Program-made: the position numbers and the translations under genes
Part shown: positions 22,710-34,839 of the stretch, piece after piece
Layout: the number at the start of each line of letters is the position of its first letter
How positions within the stretch are numbered: position 1 is the stretch's first letter
Notes under the pieces: generated by a model
The model's input: the letters and a program-made list of their open reading frames with translations, nothing else
Told to the model about the DNA's origin: nothing
Databases searched by the model: none
NCBI GenBank assembly: GCA_028023455.1
Contig: JAQFVV010012394.1
Span: 31,956,885 to 32,020,884, forward strand
From: Epiperipatus broadwayi
Lineage: Eukaryota; Onychophora; Udeonychophora; Euonychophora; Peripatidae
Length of the DNA stretch: 64,000 nt
Reading direction: 5' to 3'

Positions 22710-22808
22710 AAACTGCAGACGCCACTTCATTTAGCAGTAGAAAACGGAAATATTGATGTTGTAGAAGTATTAATTAAAGCCGGAGTTGATCTTCACTTAA
22801 TAGAGAAG
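22710..22808 (+). CDS. ANKDD1A: ANKDD1-like exon: ankyrin repeat 4
   Basis: This 99-bp exon lies between acceptor tcattttag and donor gtaatt. It encodes KLQTPLHLAVENGNIDVVEV... ending GVDLHLIEK. TPLHLAVENGNIDVVEVLI is a near-consensus ankyrin repeat. In frame with its neighbours and flanked by phase-0 introns of 9.0 and 16.2 kb. Confidence 0.9.
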
Positions 22809-24544
22809 GTAATTCGTTTATTTAAATAGTTATTATGAGTGCTATATATATATTGTTAAGCATTTATTATATTTTGTATATATTATATTTTTGAAATAGT
22901 TAAGATTTTACTTCATTAGCTTTTAAATAAATTAATATATATATATGTGCTCTGCGCACCGATAATGAAGCTATTAATTGTTTGTGAAATTATCTAAATT
23001 TACCGCCAAGCGCTTTCGGTTCAGTTTATAGTTCCATATTCATGGCGAACTGTCTTTGATTAATAACTAATATCCATGCAAATTATATGCAAATTCGTAT
23101 GCGGATGTTACTTGGACCATTTTTGAGATAGAGAAAAGCAGGCCTCTCTTCTGTTGATTGCCGATGGGTTATTTCCAATGTAGTAGGCTTTCCTGACTTT
23201 ACGTTTGATGTCGTTGGTTTCAGAGCAAATGACACTGGCCATTTTGTATATAATGTATTTACTGTGTGCTGTGTGTGTGTTGTTTTTTCCTTAAATATAA
23301 GTTTTACGAAATTTTTTTGTTTTTTTTTAAAAAGCTATCTTAAAACTTTGAGTGAATATTTGTAAAATTCATTAAATTTTATTCATATTGAAAAGCGCAA
23401 TGAATTATTATATATATTCACTGTTTTTCAGCAGTAAATATTAAAAGATGCAACTAAGTCATTCTCAGTCTTCATTTAATTTTTAGCTTGGATATTCATT
23501 TCATTCTTTTATCTTTCATGGAAGTGATATTTATATTGCATGCTAAAACATTATATGTATCAGAAGAAGTTCCCCAACGTGTTTAAAGATTTGGATTTTT
23601 TTTTAAAAATCAATATTATTTTGAACCAATATAAAATTACTACATTAAAAAATAATTTATAAAGATTTTGGAATATAATTTGTAATATATATATATATCT
23701 TGTTTAATGTTTTATTTCAAATGTTATTTCATTACTAGAATTAATTTTAAAAGATATGAACATATTTGGTTTTAAATGCTTCCAGCGATATTTTCACCAG
23801 ATATTTTAAATATACTTTCATGAGAACTTTTTAGTTACATTGGTTTGGTTTTGTGTATTCTTTTATCACCCATTATTGTTCTGTCCTATACAGTAATTGA
23901 TGGGTGAAGTCATAGCTAAAGATTCCTAAACCTGCTCTTAGTTGAATAAAGAAAAGATGGAGGTCATTTGATTCAGCTGAATAGAACTATTATGCTCAAC
24001 TATTGTGATTGGCTGGTCAGTTTATTTAACTCTTGCTTACTTTTAAATTATTTTTATTTAACTTAAACTGTTTGTTTAAGTTAGAATTTGTAAGTAATTT
24101 CTAGCATACTTCTATTAAATGGATTTCCTGCAAATTTTTTACATGTGTTATAAAATTGGTGTCATTGTAATATGACAACAAAATATTTCAGAATTGTCTT
24201 CTCATTTGTTGGCCATGTTGGTGGACCATATTACAAATGCAGTGACATCAGTTCATTAAATGTTCAGTGAGGTGCATGGAGGGCAATATTTTTTTTTAAA
24301 AAAGAGCTTACACTAAAAAGGGTTTATGGTAAATGCAAATAGAAATTAAAACCAAACCTTATTTTTTTTTGATTGTGAAAAAAATAAAAAAGTTTAAAAG
24401 TATGAAATTTTAATTTCTCTTTATTGTAAAATATCTCTTTCATAAATAATGTATTGGAGTCAACTTACACATTGTTTTTGTTCTCCATTTTAAAATTGTA
24501 TTAATTGTGAAAAAAATATGAATACTAAAAAGTTAAAAATAATA
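22809..24544. other. Start of intron 4, nothing firmly recognised
   Basis: The block 22955-23260 is GC-richer and includes aagcgctttcggttcag, but I see no known element or frame. The rest is AT-rich. Confidence 0.45.
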
Positions 24545-24805
24545 TATACAAAAAATATTTTATAATAAATTATTTTATGTACTTTGCACTAAAAAGCTAA
24601 AAATAATTGTTTTCTTTAACCACAATTATATATTATACTTAAAATAAAAGCATGGGATGTCAAGAAATTAATTAATTCCATTATTAGTTGTAAAAATTGG
24701 TGGTTGGATTAATTAATTTCTGGACATCTCACACTTTTATTTCATGTTAATTAGTTTTGACTTGTTAGTGCACAATAAATAAAAGAAATTATAAAATATT
24801 TATAT
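24545..24805. mobile_element. Snap-back MITE
   Basis: The arm gatgtcaagaaattaattaa (24657) pairs with ttaattaatttctggacatc inverted (24711-24730). Outer arms (taaaatattt, tttgcacta) extend to about 24545 and 24805. Confidence 0.7.
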
Positions 24806-26696
24806 ATATTATTTTAAGTGTAATAATGCTCAAGGCTAAATGGGTTTGTATTTTAAATAAGATACACTGACATACTTATATGTGTATTTTATCCAATGAT
24901 ATAGGACATAATAAAATTAATAAGGCTTACTGTATAAGTCTTGATTTTGCTAAAAAAAAATTAAATCAAAAATTTAATTGTGTAGAGTGCTTAATATTGA
25001 AACAGTCAGATCTGTCTATCCTTCTGTTTCATTTACTATATACTATAGTAGTATTTATTTATGTATACCTATATCCAAATCTTCATATATTATCCTAATA
25101 TTATGCTAATGTCGTGCTAATTTTAAACCTAAATATACTAGTTGTGTATGTGTGCATACATTTTAGCATACAGTATAGGAAATACATGTATATATGTAAA
25201 AATCAGTAAATATGCACATATATATTTCTAGTAGTTAAATAAATGGAAAAATGCTATGTATGTGTAACAAGAAACTACATATATGCAGGAAAGAATAATG
25301 TATAGAATTAAAACATTAGAATTTCTTTATTTAGAATATTTATTCTAAAATTAATATTTGAAATTATTATATTTCTGCATATATTGATAAATTATATAAT
25401 TGCATTACATATATAATAAAATGGTTTTCCATCTTTAGATTTGTTTTTCTAAAAAAGACAATTTCATAAAATTAATCCTTCTCACTCTTTTCTGACCTAT
25501 TTAAAATTTTAAGAGTAAAACTAGATTTTAAAATTAAGTATGAATAAATTAACCTGGTCAAGTGAGGGAAAACCCACCTGTAAAAGAAATCAATAACAGC
25601 GGGGATTCTGAGATTTCCAAGAATACAGCAAAGTAATTAGAAAAGCATATCTAAAACTACTAAAACAGGGAATAGGGGATAGGCTAGTATATAAGTTTAC
25701 TTCAGCCATCTTTGATTCATTCAGACACTCAGTCAGTTCAATTTCTTCAAAGTATTTTGTAAAATTCATGTTGATGATGATGATGGGCTAGAAAGGCAAT
25801 TCCCTTGCTTTCTAGACCCCATGATAGTCTACAAGATGCCAAGAATGGTGAACTAGAAGTCGATACCACCCATGGAAACCCTCAAGATGAAGCCAACTTG
25901 TCATAGCAAAGAAAAGAAAGTGGTAACATATCTCCATCCATCTAAAGTTAACTTCTAAACTAAACTTTGTAAATTCCTAAAAGCTAGCTAAATTTATTAA
26001 TTATGGCCAAAATAAGTTAATGTATTCTAAACTTACAAGTTAAATGTAATTTTATTTTCTTTACTTAAATCCCAAATCTTGCATGATTTATTGATTTATT
26101 TATGATTGATTTAATTTCAACTTATTTATTTTATTCTGATTTACTAAAACTGATTTAGTTTTAAATTGCTTTAATTGATTGATTCTAACTGAGCAATTCT
26201 AAATGATTTACTTTAAATGATAATTATGTTTCCAAAGTAATTTACATATTTAGCCTAATAATAATATTTGCTTTTGTTAATAATATTTATAAATGAACTA
26301 AGGTTATATCAAACTGAATCAATCAAGTTTAAGCTAATTTTATTTCATTTCCCTTTTTAAACTAAGCAAATAAAGCCAAAATTCAGATTTCACTTAAGTG
26401 AAATCTTATTTTTAAATTTACATTTCTTTTATTTAAATCTATGCCAATTTTATTTTATTTTTAATTATGTATTTGTTTATGCTATGTTGTTCAAAATGGA
26501 GTTTTACTCTTAGTTAAATCATTAGTGAGAAGCGATTAGATATTCTCACACATATGTAATTTCATGTTCATTAATGGACAAACAAAACTCCCTTCTGAAA
26601 TGGATAAAATAAGTCTTATTAAAGGGACCTAATTAAGAGCTTATAAATGCTTTAAGATACATTTGCTTTAAATGTAATATTTTTTTTTTTAAAGTG
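24806..26696. other. Intron 4, unassigned
   Basis: AT-rich. The block 25550-25960 (including gatgatgatgatgggctagaa) is GC-richer and may be an old LINE leader, but no frame supports this. Confidence 0.4.
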
Positions 26697-26780
26697 TCAT
26701 AGCATCGGCCGGGACGCGAACCCGGGCAACTGCCTGCAAATGCAAGGCAGTCGCGCTGACCTCTCGACCACCAATGCAAG
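26697..26780 (-). mobile_element. tRNA-derived SINE head with intact boxes A and B
   Basis: On the minus strand TGGTCGAGAGG (complement 26760-26770) is a good pol III box A, and GGGTTCGCGTCCC (complement 26711-26723) is a good box B at tRNA-like spacing. The same head recurs at 38323 and, degraded, at 63468. It does not fold convincingly as a functional tRNA and sits in an intron, so I call it a SINE. Confidence 0.75.
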
Positions 26781-27094
26781 ACTAATATTTAATTAATATT
26801 TAGCTGAAGTGATGAAATACAGCATAAAGCTAGAATTTAGTATCGAAATTATCCAAAATATGCTGTAATTCTCTCTAGAATTATATAAATGCCTATATAG
26901 ATAGCTTAGCAAATTGGATTCATAAGCTTCTCTTAATAGCATAACTATAGATGCTACATAATGAACTGATCTACGGTATTTTCATGGAAGGAAACTATTG
27001 TTTTGCATCCTATTTTTATTATATAATGATGTAGTCAGTGGGCAAATGTGTCCTTAAGAAATGCTTAGACATACATACTTATTGCTGTATCATT

Positions 27095-27192
27095 CTAATG
27101 GGTGTATGTTTTAAGGGCTACCCCATTACTCTTAGTTTGGACAACTATCTTCTTCAGATGGGTGTAGGTTAAGGACCACCCCATTCTGCATC
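27095..27192 (+). repeat. Short diverged direct repeat
   Basis: aatgggtgtatgttttaagg (27098) is repeated as gatgggtgtaggttaaggac (27158), each followed by accccatt. Confidence 0.5.
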
Positions 27193-27663
27193 TTTAGAAC
27201 TGGAGCATGGGGATCCAGAATATTAAACTAGTTGTTTGATCACCCGGACTAAAAGGTCTCTGTTTTACAGGAATGGGTACAGTGTTAAGGGAACCGGTAC
27301 TAGGTATGAATCCCGTGAAAAAGCACACATTCGAGATGCATGGATTCAGATTGTATATTTTTATATGCCTTGGTATCTGAAGTCTGACTGCAAATTATCA
27401 GTTCATCCTGCCATATAATTATATATTTCAGCATTGATCTAAAACAATCTGATTTTATAGGCATATTAGCTATATAGAGAATATGTTAAATAATTCGCAT
27501 TTTATTAATAAAATATTCTTTATAAATATTAATAATCACTTCTGCTAGCTATAAAGCAAATCTAAATCCAAGTATATAGCATAGATCATCATGAGCAAAT
27601 TAAGCCAATTTTAACATAGCAATAAGTCTCATGAAACTGTAACTTAAAATATTGTAAATCTGC

Positions 27664-27884
27664 ATCACCTGCAAATGATACATATATATGACAAATAAAG
27701 TAAATTAACTAATTTGTAACCAGAAAATTAATATCACCTGCAAGTGATTTGAATTGTCATATATATATATATATATATATATAAACCAAAACTGCTTGTA
27801 CCTTTAAAATCATCACCTGCATGTGAACCAAAAACTCCAAATATCATTAAATTGTATCCCTAAAATCATCACCCGTGAGTGACA
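27664..27884 (+). repeat. Four dispersed copies of an ATCACCTGCANRTGA-type motif
   Basis: Cores at 27664 (atcacctgcaaatgat), 27733 (atcacctgcaagtgat), 27812 (atcacctgcatgtgaa) and 27868 (atcacccgtgagtgac). Start-to-start distances are 69, 79 and 56 bp. Each core is an imperfect palindrome. A TA microsatellite (about 27758-27782) lies between the second and third. Confidence 0.6.
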
Positions 27885-28943
27885 CAATCCTATAATCATT
27901 GCAATTATTATTTTCATTTATTAATTTTATTGTTTAAATATTTGGCTTTCATTAAATTAATTTAAAGTTTAACTTCTGCTTAGTGTTTCAATTGTGCTCA
28001 TAATTGATTACTGACTCATAATTAATTAGTTAACTATTAGTTATTAAGAATCACAATCCATATTTAGTAATTATGCTCATGCCTACACCTATATATAGCT
28101 ATACTATTAAATATGCCCATTTCCTATAGTCTCATGTTTTACTGATGTACTACTTCTGGCATGTGATTAAGGAAAATACTGCTGTGACCTCATATATGTC
28201 ATCCGTAAGGTAGTAAATCTTTGAGCATTGGTAAAGGAACTGAGGTTAGATTGGACAAGGGGTCTCAAAAACTCATTTTGATCAGCCTTGGGATGATTTA
28301 CTAAAACTCTGGATTTTGTTGTGTGAATGTACAGATTTGACCATTACAATATGAAGATGTAAACCCCACACCCATAAATAATTTTTAAATGTTTGAGATT
28401 TCCATTGAATTAAAGTTTAGATAATTAAGTATATGTATATAATAAATAAGTTTTCTATTCTAATATCTCAGTAAGTTTGACTTATCAGTGATTATCAAAT
28501 AATAGTTCATTTATATTACTATCTTGAAGGTTTTATCTTAGAATTCACGTTGGAACTAATGCAGTTATGCAAATAAAAATTCTATCCAAATCCTGATTTA
28601 TTATCATACTAAAAGCTAGGCCTCTAAAAATGTCTACCATTTTCAAGCCAAGTCAATCTGCTTATTTTAGTTATCCCAATTCTTTTCTTATTGTAGATGG
28701 GTTTTTTTCTGACAAGAAATATATGTTCTAACTTGATTCATTAAGTTAATACAAAAAATAGTCAATTTATTGTTTAGGAATTCTGACATAGTTTGAGGTA
28801 CCAGAGATGTCAGAAATGAATTTTGATCCAACGATTTTGAGATCCAGTTTGCCACTCCACCACATCTCCAAATCATACAGGCCAATTACACACTTTGATA
28901 TATATATATAAGTGTTGACTGGGTTCTAATAGTTATAACAAAA
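27885..28943. other. Intron 4, unassigned
   Basis: No gene or structured repeat recognised. Confidence 0.45.
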
Positions 28944-29184
28944 CTTAAATATATTCCAAATAATGGTAAACACTTATAATATAATATAAATAAAAACTCA
29001 TAGAGAAATATTTTCGATTATATTCATAATCATTATCAACTCAACTCAACTTTCAAAATCAAAATCCATTTTGAAAGTTGAGTTGATAATGATTATGAAT
29101 ATAATCGAAAATATTTCTCTATGAGTTTTTATTTATATTTTATTATAAGTTGTTTACCATTATTTGGAATATATTTAAGTTTCA
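28944..29184. mobile_element. Near-perfect 240-bp snap-back hairpin
   Basis: Arms of about 112 bp around a loop at roughly 29062-29068 pair with one substitution, a one-base indel and a five-base caact indel. The inner arm reads gataatgattatgaatata on the right and tatattcataatcattatc on the left. The most regular palindrome in the window, so probably young. Confidence 0.9.
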
Positions 29185-31556
29185 TTATTGTATTATTAAT
29201 ATTAGTGGATATTTTGTTCTGTTTTATATATATTGTAACAGATATGTAAAATGTACATGTTACATAAAAAATATTTAAAAATATTCAAAATAAAAGTATA
29301 TATATTTTTTAGAAAAGTGTTATCATTTAAGTAGTCAGTATAATAATAAGTAGAAAGGGGGAGATTTTAAGATAAAGACCAAAGAACTGATTTAGAAGTA
29401 AACAAAAAAGGAAAATAAAACTTCAGTCAAATTATATCAAACTTGATTTAAAATAAATGAGTTAAAATAAAATAAAAATAGAATGAAAAAAAATTATAAT
29501 GATAATTTACGAATTTAATTAGATTTATTATTTGAAAGAAATTGCTTATCCCTTTTTTTTTTTAAAAAAAAATGCATATTCTAAAAAAGTTATTTATAAA
29601 ACTATAAAATAAAAGAAAACAAAAGGAGTAGTTTAAAATTGTATTGTATAAGCTAATATATTCATTTGAAAAGGGAAATGGAATGTAAAATTATCTAATT
29701 GAATATAAAATAATTTTTATCTAATCAATATTAAAATAATTTTTGTAAATGATTATCTGCTCAAGAAGGAATTATATTTTACTGAGAATCAGTAAGCCAG
29801 CCAACTTATTAGATAATTAATACTATGATTAAAAAGAAAATTAATTATTAAAAAAGAGAAAAAAAATTGCAAAACTAATTAACATGGATGATTCTCTCAG
29901 ACAATGGTTTATCAAGGATATAAAGGCTAATAAATTTTCATTAGAGTTATTCTGCTCCTGTTAATTTTATTCGACTGCTTCTAGTTCTGCTCTTAATTTT
30001 TGCTGTCTGATTTTTGCAGTCTCTTTCATCATGAATTTTTAGTTTTGTGGCTCCAGTGATGTATAGAAATTTCTATGGATGCCCTAATACCACCATACCC
30101 TGCTAGATTTGCAAAACAGGTGTTCATTTGGTTATTCACCATGAATTTTCTATAAATTATTGATAGCCTGAGGAGTGACCAAAATCATTGACCTGTCATT
30201 GCTGAGACATACCCATTATTCTTCCAAAACTATTTCTGGACAAGCAAATCAAGATAGATGCTGTCCAGGAAATATAAAGCAACAAGCCTTTAAGGAAGCA
30301 ACAAGCCAACATAAGAACATTGTTCACGAACTCTAGGCTCTATCAAAAAGAAAGCAGTGATCACCTCAACAAAATCTAACCAAAACCTAGATCAATGCAA
30401 TCAAAAATCAAAGTCTAGACTTAAACTGAAACATAAGCATTAAGATTTATGTTTTCCTTATAAACGCTGATAAAATTAGAAAATGCATAAACTCTTATTT
30501 CTAATTTAAGATGAAATTAATTACGCTAAATAACTTTGTAATTAATTCTATTTTATTTTATTATTTTGTTGTTATTATAAATTTCTATATGATAATTGTG
30601 TAAATAATTATGTTATTTGTTAAATTGGCCAGAATTCTCTTCTCTCTGAAATCATCATATAGAATTTAGTTGAGACAAAAGCTGTTAATTATATTGATGT
30701 TTTTAAAACATACAATATCTGATAGCCAAAATGAGAAGAGTTTCCTCATTTATTTGAACTAGCTGTGGAATAAAGTGCCAGAAGCATTTAAAATTCTCTC
30801 TTGAAGATATTCCAGTTAATTCTCTGGATTGTGCCTGAGTTTAATATCCAGTAAAATTAAAAATATCCATGGTAGAGGTATTTTGCTTTTAGAAGTTATA
30901 GAGCAGGTGTAATAATCTTGAAAAGTGTCTGCAGACTGTGTATTTTTAGACAATACCCAGTTAATATGTAAAGTATTGACTATATTTCCCCCTTTGTTGA
31001 TATAATGATCCATTTATAAAATTATTTTTAAAAAAATTGATGAGTGAGGATCCATTATAAAATATATAATAAAAATTTAATCAACATGACACAAATCATC
31101 TTCCATAAGGACTACTGTCAAACATTTGACAAGATATTTAATTTCTCGGAATCATCTAACTCAGAAATTATAAAAGCCTAATAACTATAACTCAAGAATT
31201 ATAATATGTTTGTGAATAGAAAATCAGCATGGGAAAAAGTATTGCTTTAAATAATTTACTGAATAATACAAAAGAGAAAGTTTGTGGGAATACTATTCCT
31301 ATGGTGGTTTACATTATTCCTTGTTCTTATAAGAAATAAGATACATGAGCCTGAGTTTAATGAAAATGTAAAAAAAGTGGAGTAAAAAATAAATACTTTA
31401 CTTCTGCATTATATATCCATGAAAGAAGTAGATCCTAAAACATTCTGCTTAAACTGGTTAAGATTGTCTTCTAGGAAGAGAATGAAGTCAAGAAAAGAAT
31501 TAAAGAAGTTCTACTATTGGAAAGTCATGATTCTGAAGGTGTTAACTTTTTTAAAA
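29185..31556. other. Intron 4, unassigned
   Basis: AT-rich; a moderately GC-richer block at 29940-30430 has no open frame or known motif. Confidence 0.45.
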
Positions 31557-31672
31557 GATAGCCAGAATGTAAGGTAGAATTATGGGATAGCCAGAATGTA
31601 AGGTAGAATTATGGGATAGCCAGAATGTAAGGTAGAATTATGGGATAGCCAGAAAATATTATGGGATAGTAA
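31557..31672 (+). repeat. 29-bp tandem repeat, 3 perfect units plus a partial
   Basis: The unit gatagccagaatgtaaggta + gaattatgg is repeated identically at 31557, 31586 and 31615; a shortened fourth unit follows. Confidence 0.95.
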
Positions 31673-31879
31673 TTAGCATAAATTTATTTTATTTGTATGT
31701 GGCTTTGCACTTGGGACAGTTGCAGTTGGTGAATTTTTAATTTTGGCTAGTTTTATGGATTGTAAATCTGATGCAATTTGTTTATAAATCAAGGAACATA
31801 TGAAGATGGTGATACAATATATTTAAATTAATTGTACAATAATTTAAACAAGAGTGTCAGTAAGAGTCATCATTATTTG

Positions 31880-32095
31880 CAAACATTATTTACCCCTGCA
31901 GGATTTCCAAATTTAATCGAATTTATCCAATCCATAGCCTTACTTTGCCACATCACAGCAACAAGCTTTTTTATTTCATCTATCCATTTCTCATGTGGTC
32001 TCTTTCCGAGTCTTTTATTATCTATTGGGATCTAATTTAAAATTTCAGTTGTCCATCTATTATTACCTTTTCACACATATATCCCTTAAAATATG
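31880..32095 (-). mobile_element. LINE family 1, 3' end fragment
   Basis: Resembles 33200-33385 on the same strand (catgtggtctctttccgagt versus catgtggtctctttctgggt), the RPRKRPHVRWMD-coding block and 3' end of the LINE. Coding is lost. Confidence 0.65.
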
Positions 32096-32445
32096 CTTTA
32101 AAAATCAAGCAGCTAGCAATGAATATTTAAGTCTAATTTAAAAAGAAGACAAAAATATTTTATTATGTAATTTTTATGATTAAAATATACATGAAAATTT
32201 TAATACTTCATAAGTAAACAGATAACTATTTTACATAAGCTTAATTTTCTTAGCACAAATTAAAGCATTAGAAAGCTTTATTGACTAACATATTAATATA
32301 TAAATACTTTTATTTTTTTGCAAAACGAGTTTCTTCTGGGGTCCCTGGAATCTGACATCTGAAATTCAGTGATTATGAGACAGTACATTTATATTGAACA
32401 TGTAATATTTCAATTAATCAATAAATATACATTCTGAAATGAACT

Positions 32446-32690
32446 ATGTCATCCATTAGTTTTAAAAATCTTGTAAATGAATCGTGGCTATTGTATACCC
32501 AAAGCAGACCCTTTGTACATTATAAAGATTATCTCAAAGATATTCTAAATAATTGTAATGCTGATTGTTTTCATTGGAAGGATGGGGCAGAAAAGAGAAT
32601 ATATTGGAGATCAACAACTAGACACAGAGAGAAAGTATTTCAGAAAGAAAGGTTTATCACTGAAGCTAATAGATAGCATTGCAGAATATT
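32446..32690 (+). pseudogene. LINE family 2, C-terminal fragment
   Basis: An open frame of 76 codons contains SRPFVHYKDYLKDILNNCNA then FHWKDGAEKRIYWRS. The RP-x-x-x-YKD-L pattern followed by W-x-x-A-x-x-R-x-x-WR is the far C-terminus of several CR1/craniate-type LINEs. A related decayed piece is at 55890-56300. Confidence 0.6.
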
Positions 32691-33169
32691 AAATAAATAG
32701 AATAATAGACCAGTATATTTTATGTATAGACATGTTTGTGATTCACATAGTTTGTATAGTTATCACAAAACACATCTATAGTGCATTATTATCCTTATTA
32801 ATTGATTTGTGTTTTTATCTTTTTTCTCTCTTTTAGAGATGGAATGGCCATACTCATTTGTGATTGGTTGATAAATAAGATGATTATATTTGTACAATAG
32901 AGAATCTTTTTATGCGTACATTCTCTTATGCATATAATATATGAATCCTTCTCAAATCAGATTTTTTAGCAATCATATTAATATCTATTCAAATAGTATT
33001 CTCTCTTATTAATCTATTAATCATATAAAAATGTGTTAACCTTTGTCTAGCTACTGATATTTTAGAGAAGTAAAACACTAAATTTGTGGCAAACTTTAGC
33101 AAAGCACTGTTCTCACCATCTCATAGTTTAAGCTCATAAATGCAGATACAAATTTTATTAATTTTAATA

Positions 33170-34480
33170 ATAACTCGATCATCATCAACCATTATCAATC
33201 CACTGCAGGATGAAGGTCTCTCCAAGTTTAACCCATCTTCTCTGATCTTTAGCTTCTCATCTCCACATCACCCCTGCACACTTTCTTATTTGATCCATCC
33301 ATCTCACATGTGGTCTCTTTCTGGGTCTTTTACAATCTTTTGTAATCCAGTTTAAGATTTCAATTGTTCATCTATTATCATCACTTCTGGCAATATGTCT
33401 AGCCCAATTTCACTTGAGTATTTTAATTTTTTCTATGAGGTCAGTAACACCTGTGTTCTCTTACGCATATATTGCGTTTTTGATCTCTTCTTGTTACTCC
33501 CAACATACATCTTTCCATTCTTCTTTGAGTGGTATGAAGTCTTTGTATTGCTCTTCTATTAAGTGTCCAAGTGTCAAATTCATAAGTAAGAACTGGTAAA
33601 ACACATTTATTAAAACTTTCCTTTTCAAACTCATAGGCATATTTCTTTTTAGTATCAAGTTATTTCTATCAAAAGCACTCCAACCAAGTTTAATTCTATG
33701 ATTAATTTCATCCATTACGCTTCCATCTGTATTAATAATCTGACCAAGGTATTTGTAACTTTAACTTCTTCAAACTCATCACAATCAATCTTTATTTTCA
33801 TATTTTGAGAAAATCCATTAAACATTACTTTGGTCTTTTTAACATTTATCTTTAGTCCTACTTTCATCTGATAACTCCTGCAGCATTTCCTGTAGCTCTA
33901 AAGCATTATTTGAAAAAAACAACTACATCATCTGCAAAATCTAAATGACTTAAATAATCTCCATTTATTTTCACTCCTTTAGCTTTCCATTTTAATCCAC
34001 AAAATACTTCTTTGCAGCACTGCTGCAAAATGTTTTGGAGCTATGGAGTCACTCTGTCTTACACCCTTCTCAATGTTGACTTTCCTAGTACCATAATGTA
34101 ATCTAATTATTGGTATTGCATTTTTATAAATATTCTTTAAAATATGACAATATCCTGGATCTATACCTTGATGATCCAATGCTTTAATCATTGAAGAAAT
34201 GTGTATAGAATCAAAGGCCTTTTCATAATCTACAAATCCAAAGCATAATGGCAACTCATATTCATTTTTCCTTTCTATAACTTCTCTGAATACCTGGATA
34301 TGATCTACTGTACTAAAACCACTTTTAAATCCAACTTGTTCTCTTGGTTGGTGGAAATCCAATGTTTTTTGTAGATGAGTTGTAATTATCTTGGTAAAAA
34401 ATTTTATATAAAACTGATAAAAGGCTGATAGGTCTGTAATTTCTAATATCTTCTTTGTCACCCTATTTAATTATTAATAT
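33170..34480 (-). pseudogene. LINE family 1, reverse transcriptase and 3' end
   Basis: Best RT copy of this family. The 160-codon frame at 33979-34461 includes REQVGFKSGFSTVDHIQVFR, motif A FVDYEKAFDSIHI and GVRQSDSIAPKHFAAVL (motif B region, where QGD has become QSD). Downstream near 33935 a shifted frame has HLDFADDVVVFF, the catalytic FADD box. Then comes RIKLGWSAFDRNNLILKRN (33494-33715), the RPRKRPHVRWM block and a gat-rich 3' end near 33175. Frameshifts between blocks make it inactive. The endonuclease region is missing. Similar elements annotate as endonuclease-reverse transcriptases of RTE/CR1 type. Confidence 0.82.
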
Positions 34481-34839
34481 TAATACTGCACTCTTCCAAT
34501 TTCATATGCATATCCTATAAGAATACTTCACATTTTAGACTTTCTAGAAGTCAATTTAATGACTGGGAATAATGTCTTTTCATATTCTTCTGATTATCAG
34601 ATTCTTGCATAGGTATCCAATTAAGCATAGATTATACGAAAGAGTAAAACTTAAAAAAAAAAATGTTGCAGTATTTATTCTATAAGCACTCAGATGATAT
34701 TTGTCTAATCAAGAGTAAGATCATAATAGTTTATAACTTTCATAATGTTTATCCTTTGCAGCCGTTCTATTTATTTCTTGTATAAATTATTTTCACTGTA
34801 AAGATGACAATAATTGACATTCAAATTTGAAATATTTTT
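34481..34839. other. Intron 4, unassigned
   Basis: AT-rich; nothing recognised. Confidence 0.5.

Noticed and set aside
26697-26780. Functional tRNA gene
   Set aside because: Boxes A and B are good but the acceptor and anticodon stems do not close convincingly, and diverged copies with a shared tail show it is a SINE.
27664-27884. CRISPR array
   Set aside because: Repeats are imperfect, spacing is irregular, and the DNA is plainly an animal intron.
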